Below, piece by piece: positions 18,542 to 26,848 of a stretch of DNA of 64,000 bases. Below the pieces are notes generated by a model. The model was not told where the DNA came from. It did no database searches and saw only the letters and a list, made by a program, of their open reading frames with translations. The position numbers were made by a program, and so were the translations under genes. Source of the DNA: Citrifermentans bremense R1 (GTDB lineage: Bacteria; Desulfobacterota; Desulfuromonadia; Geobacterales; Geobacteraceae); the NCBI RefSeq assembly GCF_000426865.1, contig NZ_AUGE01000016.1, positions 33,307 through 97,306 of the forward strand. Reading direction: 5' to 3'. Each line of letters opens with the position of its first letter. Within the stretch, counting starts at the first letter, position 1.

Positions 18542-20527
18542 CTAGTGATCTGTCGCCTTGGCTATCCCAAGCCCGGTGTTCTGCCGCACGTCGATCTCGG
18601 CGAACATGTCTTCGGCGCGGCGGTCGCGGAACAGGAGGCAGCCGAATACGGCGGCCAGGAATCCGAGCGGCACCGAGACGATCCCCGGGTTTTTCAGCGG
18701 GAATATCGGCTTATCGAGCCCGACCATGGAGCTGCCATCCTTGTTCTTCTCATATTCCACCCGGGACTTCTCCAGGGTCTTCAGCTCCTTGTCCGCCAGC
18801 GCCACGCCCGTTGCCTGCTTCTTTTCCAGGGTGTCGACGATCTTCTTAGCGTCGGCCGCAACTTTCTTGGGATAGGTCATTACCGGCGACACCATCACCA
18901 GCGCGAGGGCGGTAACGGTCCCGACCACGAGGCCGGAAACGATCCCCGCGGTGTTGAACTTCTTCCAGAACAGCGAGAGCATGACCACCGGGAAGTTCCC
19001 GGAGGCGGCGACCGCGAAGGCGAGCGCCACCAGGGCGACCACGTTCTCCTTCTCGGCGGCAAGGCCCATCAGGATCGCGGAGGTGCCGACGAACAGGGAG
19101 GTGATGCGCGCCACCTTCACCTGCAGATGCTGGTCCGCCTTGCCGTCCTTGATGATGTTCACGTAGACGTCGTGCGCGATTGCCGCGGAGGCTGCGAGCA
19201 CGAGACCGGAGACGACGGCGAGGATGGTGGCGAAGGCCACGGCGCAGATGAAGGCAAGAAAGACGTCTCCGCCGAGGCTCCCGGCGCCACCACCCATGTG
19301 CTGCGCCAATAAGAGCGTCGCCATGTTCCCACCTTTGTCCACCGCCAGGATGCCCTGGGGGGTCAGGTAGAGTGCTGCGCCGAAGCCGATGATGCTGATC
19401 ATGAAGAAGAAGCTGGAGTTAAGGAAAAGGGCGATGATGATCGACTTGCGCGCCTCTTTGGCGCTGGGTACGGTGAAAAAGCGCATCAGGATGTGCGGCA
19501 GGCCGGCGGCGCCAAGCGCCCAGGCGATACCGAGCGAGATCTGGTCCAGCGGGCTTTTCAGGAAGAGCCCCGGCTCCAGGAAGCGCTGGCCGTAATCCAT
19601 CCCCGCCTTGGGAATGGCGTCCTTCAGCACGTTCAGCCTGACGTGATCCTGGATGGCCGGGTTGTTCACGATGTCGGTGAAGAAGGAGACCGGGTTGAAG
19701 CCCGCCTTCGCAGCGACCAGGATGCACAAAAGCGTGGTCGCCCCCATCAGGAGGGAGGCCTTGATGATCTGCACCCAGGTGGTGGCCTTCATGCCGCCGA
19801 AGACGACGTAGGCGACCATGAGCGCGCCCACCCCGATGACCGAGACGCGGTAAGGGATCCCGATCAGCATCTGCATCAGCTTTCCGGCGCCGACCATCTG
19901 CGCGATCAGGTAGAAGATCGAGACGGTGACGGTGGAGAGCGCCGCTACGCCGCGCACCACCTTGGGAGACGACCTGAAGGAGAGGATGTCGCCCAGCGTG
20001 TACTTGCCGGCGTTGCGGCAGGGCTCGGCGATGACCAGCAGGATGGCGATGAAGGAGAACATCGGCCCCACCGCGTACATGAAGCCGTCGATGCCGTAGA
20101 GCGAGATGAGCCCCGACATGCCGAGGAAAGAGGCGGCCGACATGTAGTCGCCGGCTATGGCCCAGCCGTTTTGGAGGCCGGTGATCCCTCCGCCTGCGGT
20201 GTAGAAGTCGGCGGCGGTCTGCGTCTTCTTCGCGGCCCAGACCACCACCCCCATGGTGATGGCGATGATGAGCGCGAACATGCCGATGGTGATGCCGCGG
20301 TTGGGGGTCACCTTGGCCGGCTGGGTGTCCGCGCCCTTGGCCGGAGCGGCCTTGGCTGCGGTGGGCGCTGCCGCGGTGGCGGCTGCAGGCGCAACTGTTG
20401 CCGCAGGCGCTGCTATTGCCGGTGTCTGCGGTGCGGCGGTGCCGACCGAGGCTGCGACTGCGAGGGGAGCGGCGGCGCAAACGGAGAACGTAAGAGCGAG
20501 CGTTATGGCGGCGATTCTTTTTTTCAT
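18542..20527 (-). CDS. actP: Cation/acetate symporter, ActP type
   Basis: 661 aa from ATG 20527 (GGAGGGGA upstream). A signal-peptide-like N-terminus (MKKRIAAITLALTFSVCAAA) is followed by an Ala/Pro-rich stretch to about residue 85, then the sodium:solute symporter fold with about 13 membrane helices (for example GGGITGLQNGWAIAGDYMSAASFLG). E. coli ActP is about 550 aa; the extra length is the N-terminal extension and a soluble insert near residues 545-600 containing VDTLEKKQATGVALADKELK. It imports acetate with Na+ or H+. The DUF485 gene lies just upstream, the usual pair in Geobacter. Confidence 0.93.
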   Translation of the reverse strand: MKKRIAAITLALTFSVCAAAPLAVAASVGTAAPQTPAIAAPAATVAPAAATAAAPTAAKAAPAKGADTQPAKVTPNRGITIGMFALIIAITMGVVVWAAKKTQTAADFYTAGGGITGLQNGWAIAGDYMSAASFLGMSGLISLYGIDGFMYAVGPMFSFIAILLVIAEPCRNAGKYTLGDILSFRSSPKVVRGVAALSTVTVSIFYLIAQMVGAGKLMQMLIGIPYRVSVIGVGALMVAYVVFGGMKATTWVQIIKASLLMGATTLLCILVAAKAGFNPVSFFTDIVNNPAIQDHVRLNVLKDAIPKAGMDYGQRFLEPGLFLKSPLDQISLGIAWALGAAGLPHILMRFFTVPSAKEARKSIIIALFLNSSFFFMISIIGFGAALYLTPQGILAVDKGGNMATLLLAQHMGGGAGSLGGDVFLAFICAVAFATILAVVSGLVLAASAAIAHDVYVNIIKDGKADQHLQVKVARITSLFVGTSAILMGLAAEKENVVALVALAFAVAASGNFPVVMLSLFWKKFNTAGIVSGLVVGTVTALALVMVSPVMTYPKKVAADAKKIVDTLEKKQATGVALADKELKTLEKSRVEYEKNKDGSSMVGLDKPIFPLKNPGIVSVPLGFLAAVFGCLLFRDRRAEDMFAEIDVRQNTGLGIAKATDH

Positions 20528-20540
20528 GCTGTCCCCTCCT

Positions 20541-20849
20541 TTAATTAAGCACGTCAAGCAGCTGCTTGGTCAGCCGGTCGAAATCCTTGTTGGCGACGTG
20601 GGCGTAATAGGCCGCGACGCCGATGGCAACCACGAACTGGGAGAGGATGAAGAGGTAGCCGAAATTGATGGGTCCGATCACCTTGATCCGGAACGCTTCC
20701 GGAAAATATCCTGAGATGACCGGGAGGAGCAGGTAGTAAATGGTCGAGATGATCCACCAGCTGAAGAGGAAACTCCTCTTCTTGTTCTTCAGTTCCAGAA
20801 ACTTGCTGTTGTTCGCTATCTTTTCCCAGTCGTAACTCGTTTCCGCCAT
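20541..20849 (-). CDS. DUF485 small membrane protein, ActP partner
   Basis: 102 aa with two predicted membrane segments (FSWWIISTIYYLLLPVIS and INFGYLFILSQFVVAIGVAAYY) and a cytoplasmic N-terminus. DUF485 proteins regularly precede ActP-type acetate symporters and are thought to assist them. It is 13 bp upstream of actP and 40 bp after the IclR gene. GGAGG precedes the ATG. Confidence 0.9.
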   Translation of the reverse strand: MAETSYDWEKIANNSKFLELKNKKRSFLFSWWIISTIYYLLLPVISGYFPEAFRIKVIGPINFGYLFILSQFVVAIGVAAYYAHVANKDFDRLTKQLLDVLN

Positions 20850-20889
20850 GGCTCTCCTCCTTGGTTAAGGTTTGACACATCCCCCTACA

Positions 20890-21654
20890 TCACGGCCTTG
20901 CATAGCCGAATTTCATGGAAAGCAGCTCGCCGCTTAAAAGCAGCGAGGGTATGATCTCTTCTTCCAGCCGGGAACCCAAAAGCCGTACCGACGGCCCCAA
21001 AAGGGTGAGCGCGCCGACCACCTTGCCGGCATAGTCCCTTACCGCGACGGCCACGGTAATGACCCCCTCACCCATGCCACCGCAGTCGACGGCGACTCCC
21101 TTTTCCCTGATCGACTCCAGTTCGCGCCGCAAATCGGCCAGGTCCGGAAAGGCCGACCGGCCGCGGCGCCAGCTCTTGCCGATCTTTTCCAATAGGTCCC
21201 AGGAATCTATGGCGCGCATCACCTTGCCGGCGGCGTTGTTGAAGAAGGGAAACCTCCTCCCCACCAGCGGCTCGCCCTTCCCCCCGGCCTCGACGCAGGC
21301 CACGTCGACGAAAAGCACCTCCTCTCCTTTCAGGATGGCCATGTACACCGCCTCTTTGTGCCTTCGCGCCAGGCTTTCCATGACCGGGCGCACTTCCCGC
21401 ACGATGCTGCCGTAAAGCGCCTCCACCTTTCCCCGGGAGTGCCCTTTGTCCGCCTTCGGCAAGAGCCTCTTCCCCGCCTCCTGCTGCTCCAGGCTTTCCA
21501 AAAGGCGCCTGGTCCGATACCTGCTGATACCGACTCTCCGCGCGAGCGCGGAGAGGGAGCACTCTTTTCCCTCGATGGCGAGCGCCTCCAGAAGCTCCAC
21601 GGCCTTTTCCATCCGCTGCGGCGGGTTTCCCCCTTTGGACCGCTTTTTTTTCAT
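20890..21654 (-). CDS. IclR family transcriptional regulator
   Basis: 254 aa. The N-terminal winged helix (AVELLEALAIEGKECSLSALARRVGISRYRTRRLLESLE) is preceded by a basic tail. The C-terminal effector domain runs from about residue 85 and includes the VDCGGMGEGVITVAVAVRD region. IclR regulators often sense small organic acids. It sits between the acetate CoA-transferase and the acetate symporter, so control of acetate use in response to a C2 or C4 acid is likely. Effector unknown. Confidence 0.88.
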   Translation of the reverse strand: MKKKRSKGGNPPQRMEKAVELLEALAIEGKECSLSALARRVGISRYRTRRLLESLEQQEAGKRLLPKADKGHSRGKVEALYGSIVREVRPVMESLARRHKEAVYMAILKGEEVLFVDVACVEAGGKGEPLVGRRFPFFNNAAGKVMRAIDSWDLLEKIGKSWRRGRSAFPDLADLRRELESIREKGVAVDCGGMGEGVITVAVAVRDYAGKVVGALTLLGPSVRLLGSRLEEEIIPSLLLSGELLSMKFGYARP

Positions 21655-21673
21655 GGTTTCCCCCCGCGAGCAC

Positions 21674-23233
21674 CTAGTCCCAGTTGGGGATCTTCATGGT
21701 CCCCTTTTCCGCCAGGCTCTGCTGCATCTTGAAGACCTTGAAGAGCATGTGGGGCTCGTGCCCGACGTTTTGCTCGAAGCACTCCCGCTGCGCCCGCTCG
21801 TAGTATTCCTGCATGATCGGCTTGTACTCGGGGTGCACGCATTTGGAGATGATCTGCTGCGCCCGCTCTCTCGGGCAGAGCCCGCGCAGGTCGGCGAGCC
21901 CCTGCTCGGTCACCAGCACATCGAGGTCATGCTCGGTATGGTCGACGTGGGGGACCATGGGGACCACGCAGGTAATGCCGTTCGCGTCGCTCTTCGAGGG
22001 CCGGGTGGAGGGGGTGTGCATGATGGAGAGGTAGGCGTTTCTCAGGAAGTCCCCGGAGCCGCCGATGCCGTTGATCATCCTGGTGCCGCCCACCAGTGTC
22101 GAGTTGGCGTGGCCGTAGATGTCGAACTCCACCGGGGTGTTCATGGCGATCACCCCCAGGCGGCGGATCGGCTCGGGGTTGTTGCTGATCTGCATGGGGC
22201 GCAGCACCACCTTGCCGGTGTAGAAATCCCAGTTGTCGTAGAGGCGCTGGAAGCCACCCTCGGACAGCGAGAGCGAGGTGGAGGAGGCGAAGTCGAGCTT
22301 GCCGGAGTCGAAGAAGTCCAGCATGGTGTCCTGGATCACCTCGGTCCAGACCTGTACCTTGCTGAACGGTCCCTGCACCAGCCCCCCCACCACAGCGTTG
22401 GCGATGTTGCCGACCCCCGACTGCAGCGGGAGCAGGTTTTTAGGCAGGCGCCCCGCCTTCACCTCGAACTGGAAGAAGTCGATGATATGCGCCGCGATCT
22501 GCTCCGACACGGCGTCGGGAGCGCTGAGGGCGCGCCCGCGGTCGGGCTTTTTGGATTCCACGATGGCGATGATCTTGTCCGGATCGCACGGGACGTACGG
22601 GGAGCCGATCCGGTCGTCGACGCGGCTGATCAGGTACGGTTTCTTGTAGGGAGGGCGCTCGGTCATAACGATGTCGTGGAGCCCCTCGAAGGATGGGATC
22701 GCCGTGTTGATCTCGATGATGAGCCGGTCCGAGTGCTGGATCACCTCGGTGGCGCAGCCGATGGAGCCGCCGAGGATGATGGAGCCGTCTTCGGTGATGC
22801 CGCTTGCTTCGATGAGCCCGAGATCGAACCCCCCTCCCCTTTCCTTGGTGTAGAAGCCGTAGGCGAGATCCTGGGCGTAGAGCGAGAGGTGCTTGTCTCC
22901 CATGCGCACGCCGCCGTTGTTCACCTGCTTTTGCACCACCTTCCCGGTCTGGTAGGGCCAGCGCTTGTCGGTCATGGAGAGCGATGCCCAGCGGTCCTCG
23001 ATCTCGGCGCCGATGGAAGCGCCGATGAAGAGGTTGAAGCGCATCTTCCCCTGCAGGTTGTTTTTCTCTACGTAGTCCGCCAGCGCCTCGGGCACCACCT
23101 TGGGATAGCCGACCGGCGTGAACCCGGACCACCCAAGGTCCATGCCGTTTTTGAAGAACGGGATGGTATCCTCGGCGCTCATGATCCTTTGGTGCAGACT
23201 CTTCTTCCTGATCCTCTGCTGCAGCTCGCTCAT
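21674..23233 (-). CDS. ato: Succinyl-CoA:acetate CoA-transferase (acetyl-CoA hydrolase/transferase family)
   Basis: 519 aa. The catalytic glutamate is expected in NTPVEFDIYGHANST; the following GIGGSGDFLRNA and the N-terminal GFTPVGYPKVVPEALADY are the family's CoA-binding blocks. In Geobacter this enzyme exchanges CoA between succinyl-CoA and acetate, activating acetate for the TCA cycle or releasing acetate from acetyl-CoA. A GGAGG site precedes the ATG. It is the first gene of the IclR-DUF485-actP run and has about a 195-nt leader below the promoter at 23435-23463, with the shared MerR-type operator. Confidence 0.92.
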   Translation of the reverse strand: MSELQQRIRKKSLHQRIMSAEDTIPFFKNGMDLGWSGFTPVGYPKVVPEALADYVEKNNLQGKMRFNLFIGASIGAEIEDRWASLSMTDKRWPYQTGKVVQKQVNNGGVRMGDKHLSLYAQDLAYGFYTKERGGGFDLGLIEASGITEDGSIILGGSIGCATEVIQHSDRLIIEINTAIPSFEGLHDIVMTERPPYKKPYLISRVDDRIGSPYVPCDPDKIIAIVESKKPDRGRALSAPDAVSEQIAAHIIDFFQFEVKAGRLPKNLLPLQSGVGNIANAVVGGLVQGPFSKVQVWTEVIQDTMLDFFDSGKLDFASSTSLSLSEGGFQRLYDNWDFYTGKVVLRPMQISNNPEPIRRLGVIAMNTPVEFDIYGHANSTLVGGTRMINGIGGSGDFLRNAYLSIMHTPSTRPSKSDANGITCVVPMVPHVDHTEHDLDVLVTEQGLADLRGLCPRERAQQIISKCVHPEYKPIMQEYYERAQRECFEQNVGHEPHMLFKVFKMQQSLAEKGTMKIPNWD

Positions 23234-23434
23234 TTAAACCTCCGTTTTGATATCCCTGCCATAAGTCATGCCCCGGGCGGTTCATGTTCCAAGGGGCAGC
23301 TCCAATCGGGCAACAGTGGCGGCGGCTAAGGAAAAACGCCCTGTCTTTGCGGCAGGGGGCCCTCGACGCCATTCAGCTGATAAATCATGAGGAAAGGAGG
23401 TACGGGAAGTCGGGACAGGATCGGATGTGGGAAT

Positions 23435-23463
23435 AAAATATCTATCCTTTACGTTCATGTCAA
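23435..23463 (-). promoter_or_regulatory. Sigma70-type promoter with MerR-family operator for the acetate CoA-transferase operon
   Basis: On the minus strand: TTGACA (23458-23463), 17-bp spacer, TATTTT (23435-23440). The operator TTTACGTTCATGTCAA (23448-23463) differs by one base from the copy at 12489-12504, and the identity extends to TGCTTGACATG before the -35. Confidence 0.75.
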
Positions 23464-23595
23464 GCACAAATAAAACAACTTTATAATATGTGGTCAAATT
23501 CGAAGCAATCGGGGAGCAACCTCCCGTTTTAGGGAACCGTTCTGCATACTCTGTTGACAAAACTGAAGGGATGGTCTAAAAGTGGGCCTCAGAAC

Positions 23596-23611
23596 TTTAC
23601 GTAAAGGTAAA
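23596..23611 (+). promoter_or_regulatory. Putative autoregulatory operator at the MerR start codon
   Basis: TTTACGTAAAGGTAAA lies 2 nt before the ATG at 23614 and matches the half-site layout of the two operators at 12489 and 23448 (TTTACGT, 2-bp centre, A-GT-AA). It overlaps the ribosome-binding region, so binding would be expected to block expression of the regulator. Confidence 0.6.
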
Positions 23612-23613
23612 CC

Positions 23614-24018
23614 ATGAACCAATTGAGGCAGGGCGAGACGGCGGTTGGGATAGGAGACCTGGCGAAAGAGTACGGGCTGACCACCAGGACTCTGCGCTAC
23701 TGGGAAGAAGTGGGAATCATAGAATCGCTGCAGCGGCAGGACGGCGCCACTCGTGAATTCACCCCCTATTACTTCAGAAGGATCAAATTCATTTTGCGGC
23801 TGAAGGAGCTGGGACTAAGCATCCGCGAGATGCAGGACCTTTATCTCGCCTATGGCGAGGCGAAGAGCACCCAGAGGATGATCCCGCGTCTGATCGAGAT
23901 TTTGGACCAGCACATCGACAAGGTGGATGGGAAAATGGCGCAGCTGGCTTCGCTTCGGAAGGAAATCGTGGAATACCGGCAAAAGATGCTGACGCGCCTT
24001 GCGCCGGAATGGAGCTGA
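23614..24018 (+). CDS. MerR family transcriptional regulator (LiuR-like)
   Basis: 134 aa. The N-terminal winged helix (GIGDLAKEYGLTTRTLRYWEEVGII) and the second wing (FTPYYFRRIKFILRLKELGLSIREMQDLY) are typical MerR, followed by a C-terminal coiled-coil dimer helix. There is no cysteine in the C-terminal part, so a metal sensor is unlikely. Size and the FxPxxxxRIKFILRLKELG segment resemble LiuR-type regulators of branched-chain amino-acid and fatty-acid breakdown. It is divergent from the acetate CoA-transferase gene. The operator repeated in this window (12489, 23448, 23596) is its probable target. Confidence 0.88.
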   Translation: MNQLRQGETAVGIGDLAKEYGLTTRTLRYWEEVGIIESLQRQDGATREFTPYYFRRIKFILRLKELGLSIREMQDLYLAYGEAKSTQRMIPRLIEILDQHIDKVDGKMAQLASLRKEIVEYRQKMLTRLAPEWS

Positions 24019-24090
24019 TGAGAGGGGTGTAGGGGACGGCAGCGACCGCTCGGGAAAAGGGTTGCGGAAGGCTCCCTTTGCCGCCCGCCG

Positions 24091-25728
24091 CTAGCCGAGG
24101 GTGAAGTAGAAGGTCGCCCCTTGGCCGGGTTCGCTCTCGGCCCAGATCTGGCCGCCGTGCCGCTGAATGATGCGCTGCACGCTGGCGAGGCCGATGCCGG
24201 TCCCTTCGAAATCGCGCGCGTCGTGAAGGCGCTGGAACGGTTTGAACAGCAGATCCCCCAGGGCCATGTCGAAACCCGCCCCGTTGTCCCGGACGAAGTA
24301 GGCGGTCTTCCCCTGGTGGTCGATGGTGCCGAAAGCGATCTCGCTCAGCTCCTTTTTGGCGGAGTACTTCCAGGCGTTTCCCAGCAGGTTGTCCAGAACC
24401 ACGCGCAAAAGATGTGCATCGGCGACACCGCGCACGCCTGGCTGGATAAGCAGGGAGACGTTGCGCTGAGGCTCGGCGCGTTTGAGTTCGGCGCAAAGCT
24501 CCTCCACCAGCCCGGTTATATCCACCTCTTCCCTGACCGATTCACCTGTGTTTCGGCGCGAGAAGTTGATAAGTGTGTCTATCAGGTGGTTCATCCTGAT
24601 GCTGCCGTTGAGGATCTCCCGTACGTATTCCCTGCACTGCGGGTCCATGCCGGGACCGTAAAGCTCGAGCAGCACCTGGCTGAAGCCGTTGATGGCGGTG
24701 AGAGGCCTTCTGAGGTCGTGGGAAACGGTGTAGCTGAAGGCCTCCAGTTCTTCGTTGGCAAGCTCCATCTCGCAGGCGCGCGCCGAAAGGTGCGTGTGCA
24801 GCACCTCGATCTCCTCGGCAGCCTGTTTGCGCTTGGTGATGTCGGAGACCATGGCGAACGCCCCGGTGAACTCGCCGCTTGGGCCTTTCACGGGGATGGC
24901 GGAAACGCTGGCCCATATCCTGGAGCCGCCGTTGCGCAGCAAGATCGTCTCGTAATGCTCGGACAGCCCCTTTTCCCGGCTCTTCATTTTGGCGGCTATC
25001 TCGTCGTGCAGGCAGTCGTCGACGAACTCAAGGAAGAGACGCCCGACGACGTCGCCGACCTCCAGGCCCAGCATCTCGGCGAACTGACGGTTGGCGTAGC
25101 TTACGCGCCCTTCGGCATCGACGGCGAGTATCCCCTCCTGGGAGGTCTCTACTATCATGCGGTAGCGCTCTTCGCTCTCCTTCAGAGCCTTTTCCGCAGC
25201 CTTCCATTCGGTCACGTCGGTCATGACGGCAAAGGAGCGCAGCAGTTCCCCCTGGGGTCCCAGCTCCGCCGAGGCGACAAGGAGCACGTCCAGGAGCTCC
25301 CCGCTCTTTTTCACCATCTGATAATGGACGTTGCAGCAAAAACCGGTGCGGAAGAACTCGGGCAGGACGACCTCTTCGGCGTAGCGGCGCGACTCCTCGG
25401 TGAGAAAATCGGTCGACTTGCGCCCGATCACCTCCTCCCGCTGGTAGCCCAGCACCTCGACCCAGTAGTTGCTGACTCCCAGGAGCAGCCCGTTGCGGTC
25501 GATGGAGTGCAGCATGACCGGGGTGTCGTTGTAGAGGGAGCGATACCCCTCCTCGACGGAACGCTGGGATTCGATGACGCGGCGCAACTGGGCATTCTCG
25601 GCCTCGACCGTCGCCAGCCTGCGCTGCAGATCCTGCAGCAACAGGGCCGCCTTTGGGTCCGGCAGGGAGATGTCGAGTGGAGCCTTCGGTAATTTCTCCC
25701 GCGGCTCCGGCGTCAGGTCGTCTTGCAT
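24091..25728 (-). CDS. PAS-domain sensor histidine kinase (soluble)
   Basis: 545 aa from ATG 25728, which has GGAG 7 nt upstream. No membrane segment is visible. Order: short coiled coil (about 25-70), PAS 1 (SLYNDTPVMLHSIDRNGLLLGVSNYWVEVLGY), PAC, PAS 2 (YRMIVETSQEGILAVDAEGRVSYANRQFAEMLGL), PAC, a DHp domain with the phospho-acceptor in YTVSHDLRRPLTA, and an ATPase domain with DNGAGFD and GTGIGLASVQRI. It is an orphan kinase with no response regulator beside it. The signal is unknown; PAS domains could hold haem, flavin or a small ligand. Confidence 0.92.
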   Translation of the reverse strand: MQDDLTPEPREKLPKAPLDISLPDPKAALLLQDLQRRLATVEAENAQLRRVIESQRSVEEGYRSLYNDTPVMLHSIDRNGLLLGVSNYWVEVLGYQREEVIGRKSTDFLTEESRRYAEEVVLPEFFRTGFCCNVHYQMVKKSGELLDVLLVASAELGPQGELLRSFAVMTDVTEWKAAEKALKESEERYRMIVETSQEGILAVDAEGRVSYANRQFAEMLGLEVGDVVGRLFLEFVDDCLHDEIAAKMKSREKGLSEHYETILLRNGGSRIWASVSAIPVKGPSGEFTGAFAMVSDITKRKQAAEEIEVLHTHLSARACEMELANEELEAFSYTVSHDLRRPLTAINGFSQVLLELYGPGMDPQCREYVREILNGSIRMNHLIDTLINFSRRNTGESVREEVDITGLVEELCAELKRAEPQRNVSLLIQPGVRGVADAHLLRVVLDNLLGNAWKYSAKKELSEIAFGTIDHQGKTAYFVRDNGAGFDMALGDLLFKPFQRLHDARDFEGTGIGLASVQRIIQRHGGQIWAESEPGQGATFYFTLG

Positions 25729-25833
25729 CACTTTGCTCCAGCTTTCATGGCACGATGAGTGAGTTTTTGTTTACGCCTTGCAGCTGAAAGTGTCAACTAG
25801 ATTCACCGCCTCCGGCGCCTGGAAGCCAGCAAT

Positions 25834-25847
25834 GTCAACCGGTTGAC
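25834..25847. promoter_or_regulatory. Perfect 14-bp palindrome GTCAACCGGTTGAC
   Basis: Perfect dyad between the divergent histidine kinase and thioesterase genes, 106 bp from the kinase start. Size and position fit a dimeric repressor operator; no cognate protein is evident. Confidence 0.4.
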
Positions 25848-25920
25848 CGGGAACCAGGGGCCCTGACGCCCTGGCCGGGATCCCCCCTTTATTTCCCGGG
25901 CGAAATCTGATAAGGTACCG

Positions 25921-25936
25921 CCCACGTTAACGTATA
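25921..25936 (+). promoter_or_regulatory. Weak fourth MerR-type operator before the thioesterase gene
   Basis: Contains ACGTTAACGT (25924-25933), a perfect version of the central ACGT-nn-ACGT core of the operator seen at 12489 and 23448, but the outer TTT/AAA flanks are missing. It ends against TATACA (25933-25938), a possible -10 box for the gene at 25963. Confidence 0.35.
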
Positions 25937-25962
25937 CAAAAACATGCTAAGGAGAAATCGCA

Positions 25963-26460
25963 GTGCCTACTTCGACTGTACTGAAAGCTTGTGAGGAGAC
26001 GGAACCGGAAATCGATTTGAGCGGCGAGGCCGGCTGGACCCCTTTCGACGCACCTGCACTGGTGGGGGATTCGCTCCGCTTTGTCTCCGGCGACAGAAGC
26101 GGAGACCGTTTCCGGGCCCGCTACTACCGCGACGCCGACAATCATCTCCACGCCAGGTTCTGGCTTGGCCCCGAAGCCGAAGGCCCCCCGGGGCATGCAC
26201 ACGGCGGCGCAGTCGCAGCGATCATGGACGAGGCGCTTGGGTTGGCGGGATGGGCCGAGGGGTACTCCATCGTGGTGGGAAACCTGAACGTCAGCTTCCG
26301 TAACATGCTCCCCTTGGGGAGGGTGATCACCGTGGAAAGCAGGGTCGTCTCCGTCGAAGGGCGCAAGATCATGGTGCACGGCCGCATCTTCTGCGGCAAC
26401 ACGACCTATGCCGAAGCGCAATGCCTCTGCATCACCATCCCCGGCATCCCAGGCAAATAA
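25963..26460 (+). CDS. PaaI-type hotdog-fold acyl-CoA thioesterase
   Basis: 165 aa from GTG 25963, chosen because AAGGAGA lies 8 nt upstream. The HAHGGAVAAIMDEALGLAG-like block (GHAHGGAVAAIMDEALG) is the catalytic HGG/acid signature of PaaI/YbgC-type thioesterases; LNVSFRNMLPLGRVITVESRVVSVEGRKI completes the hotdog sheet. It would hydrolyse an acyl-CoA or act as a housekeeping CoA releaser. It lies alone, but its upstream region has a weak copy of the operator shared by the fatty-acid operons. Confidence 0.88.
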   Translation: MPTSTVLKACEETEPEIDLSGEAGWTPFDAPALVGDSLRFVSGDRSGDRFRARYYRDADNHLHARFWLGPEAEGPPGHAHGGAVAAIMDEALGLAGWAEGYSIVVGNLNVSFRNMLPLGRVITVESRVVSVEGRKIMVHGRIFCGNTTYAEAQCLCITIPGIPGK

Positions 26461-26713
26461 ATCTCCGTACCTGCGGTGGTCTGGCCGTCACCGCAGGTTT
26501 CCACGGCACGCCCCTTTGTACCTCCCGCAAGGAAGCGATCTGTAACACACGACATCTATTACGTGCTGACATAGCAGCATGCCCTGGCAGTAACTTCCGT
26601 CTCCGAAAGTAAAACCTTGCTTTCACCTATTACCTTCAATCTCCCTTTTTCGATATATTGGAGTAGCGAGGAAGCTGAAGCAGCTAGAACCCTCTACCGC
26701 TGAGAAGCACAAG

Positions 26714-26827
26714 ATGGCAGCAGTGAGACTGTCGCCTGAGTTCGATCAGGAAGAACCGGATGCGAACGATAATAAAGAAGAATGGATCAAGATAAATCAT
26801 GACGGCGGCACCATGTATTGTATTTGA
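26714..26827 (+). CDS. Possible 37-aa acidic micro-protein
   Basis: ATG-initiated ORF of 37 codons with an acidic middle (DQEEPDANDNKEEW) and a C-terminal MYCI. Its last codons run into the upstream arm and loop of the terminator at 26802-26848. The ribosome site is weak (GAGAAG, 9 nt upstream). It may equally be a non-coding RNA ending at that terminator. No family recognised. Confidence 0.3.
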   Translation: MAAVRLSPEFDQEEPDANDNKEEWIKINHDGGTMYCI

Positions 26828-26848
26828 CATGGCGCTGCCGTTTTTTTT
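26802..26848 (+). terminator. Intrinsic terminator
   Basis: ACGGCGGCACCATG (26802-26815) pairs with CATGGCGCTGCCGT (26828-26841) with two mismatches, followed by a run of eight Ts. It ends whatever is transcribed from 26.65-26.8 kb. Confidence 0.8.

Larger units (their letters stand above)
23234..23613. other. Regulatory intergenic region between ato and the MerR gene
   Basis: 380 bp without a gene. It holds the ato promoter/operator, the probable MerR promoter (TTGACA at 23554-23559 with a weak -10 near 23577-23582) and the operator at the MerR start. In the ato leader, a short hairpin (CCCTG 23339-23343 with CAGGG 23353-23357) is followed on the minus strand by five Ts, which could act as a weak attenuator. 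I see no small ORF with a credible ribosome site. Confidence 0.6.
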
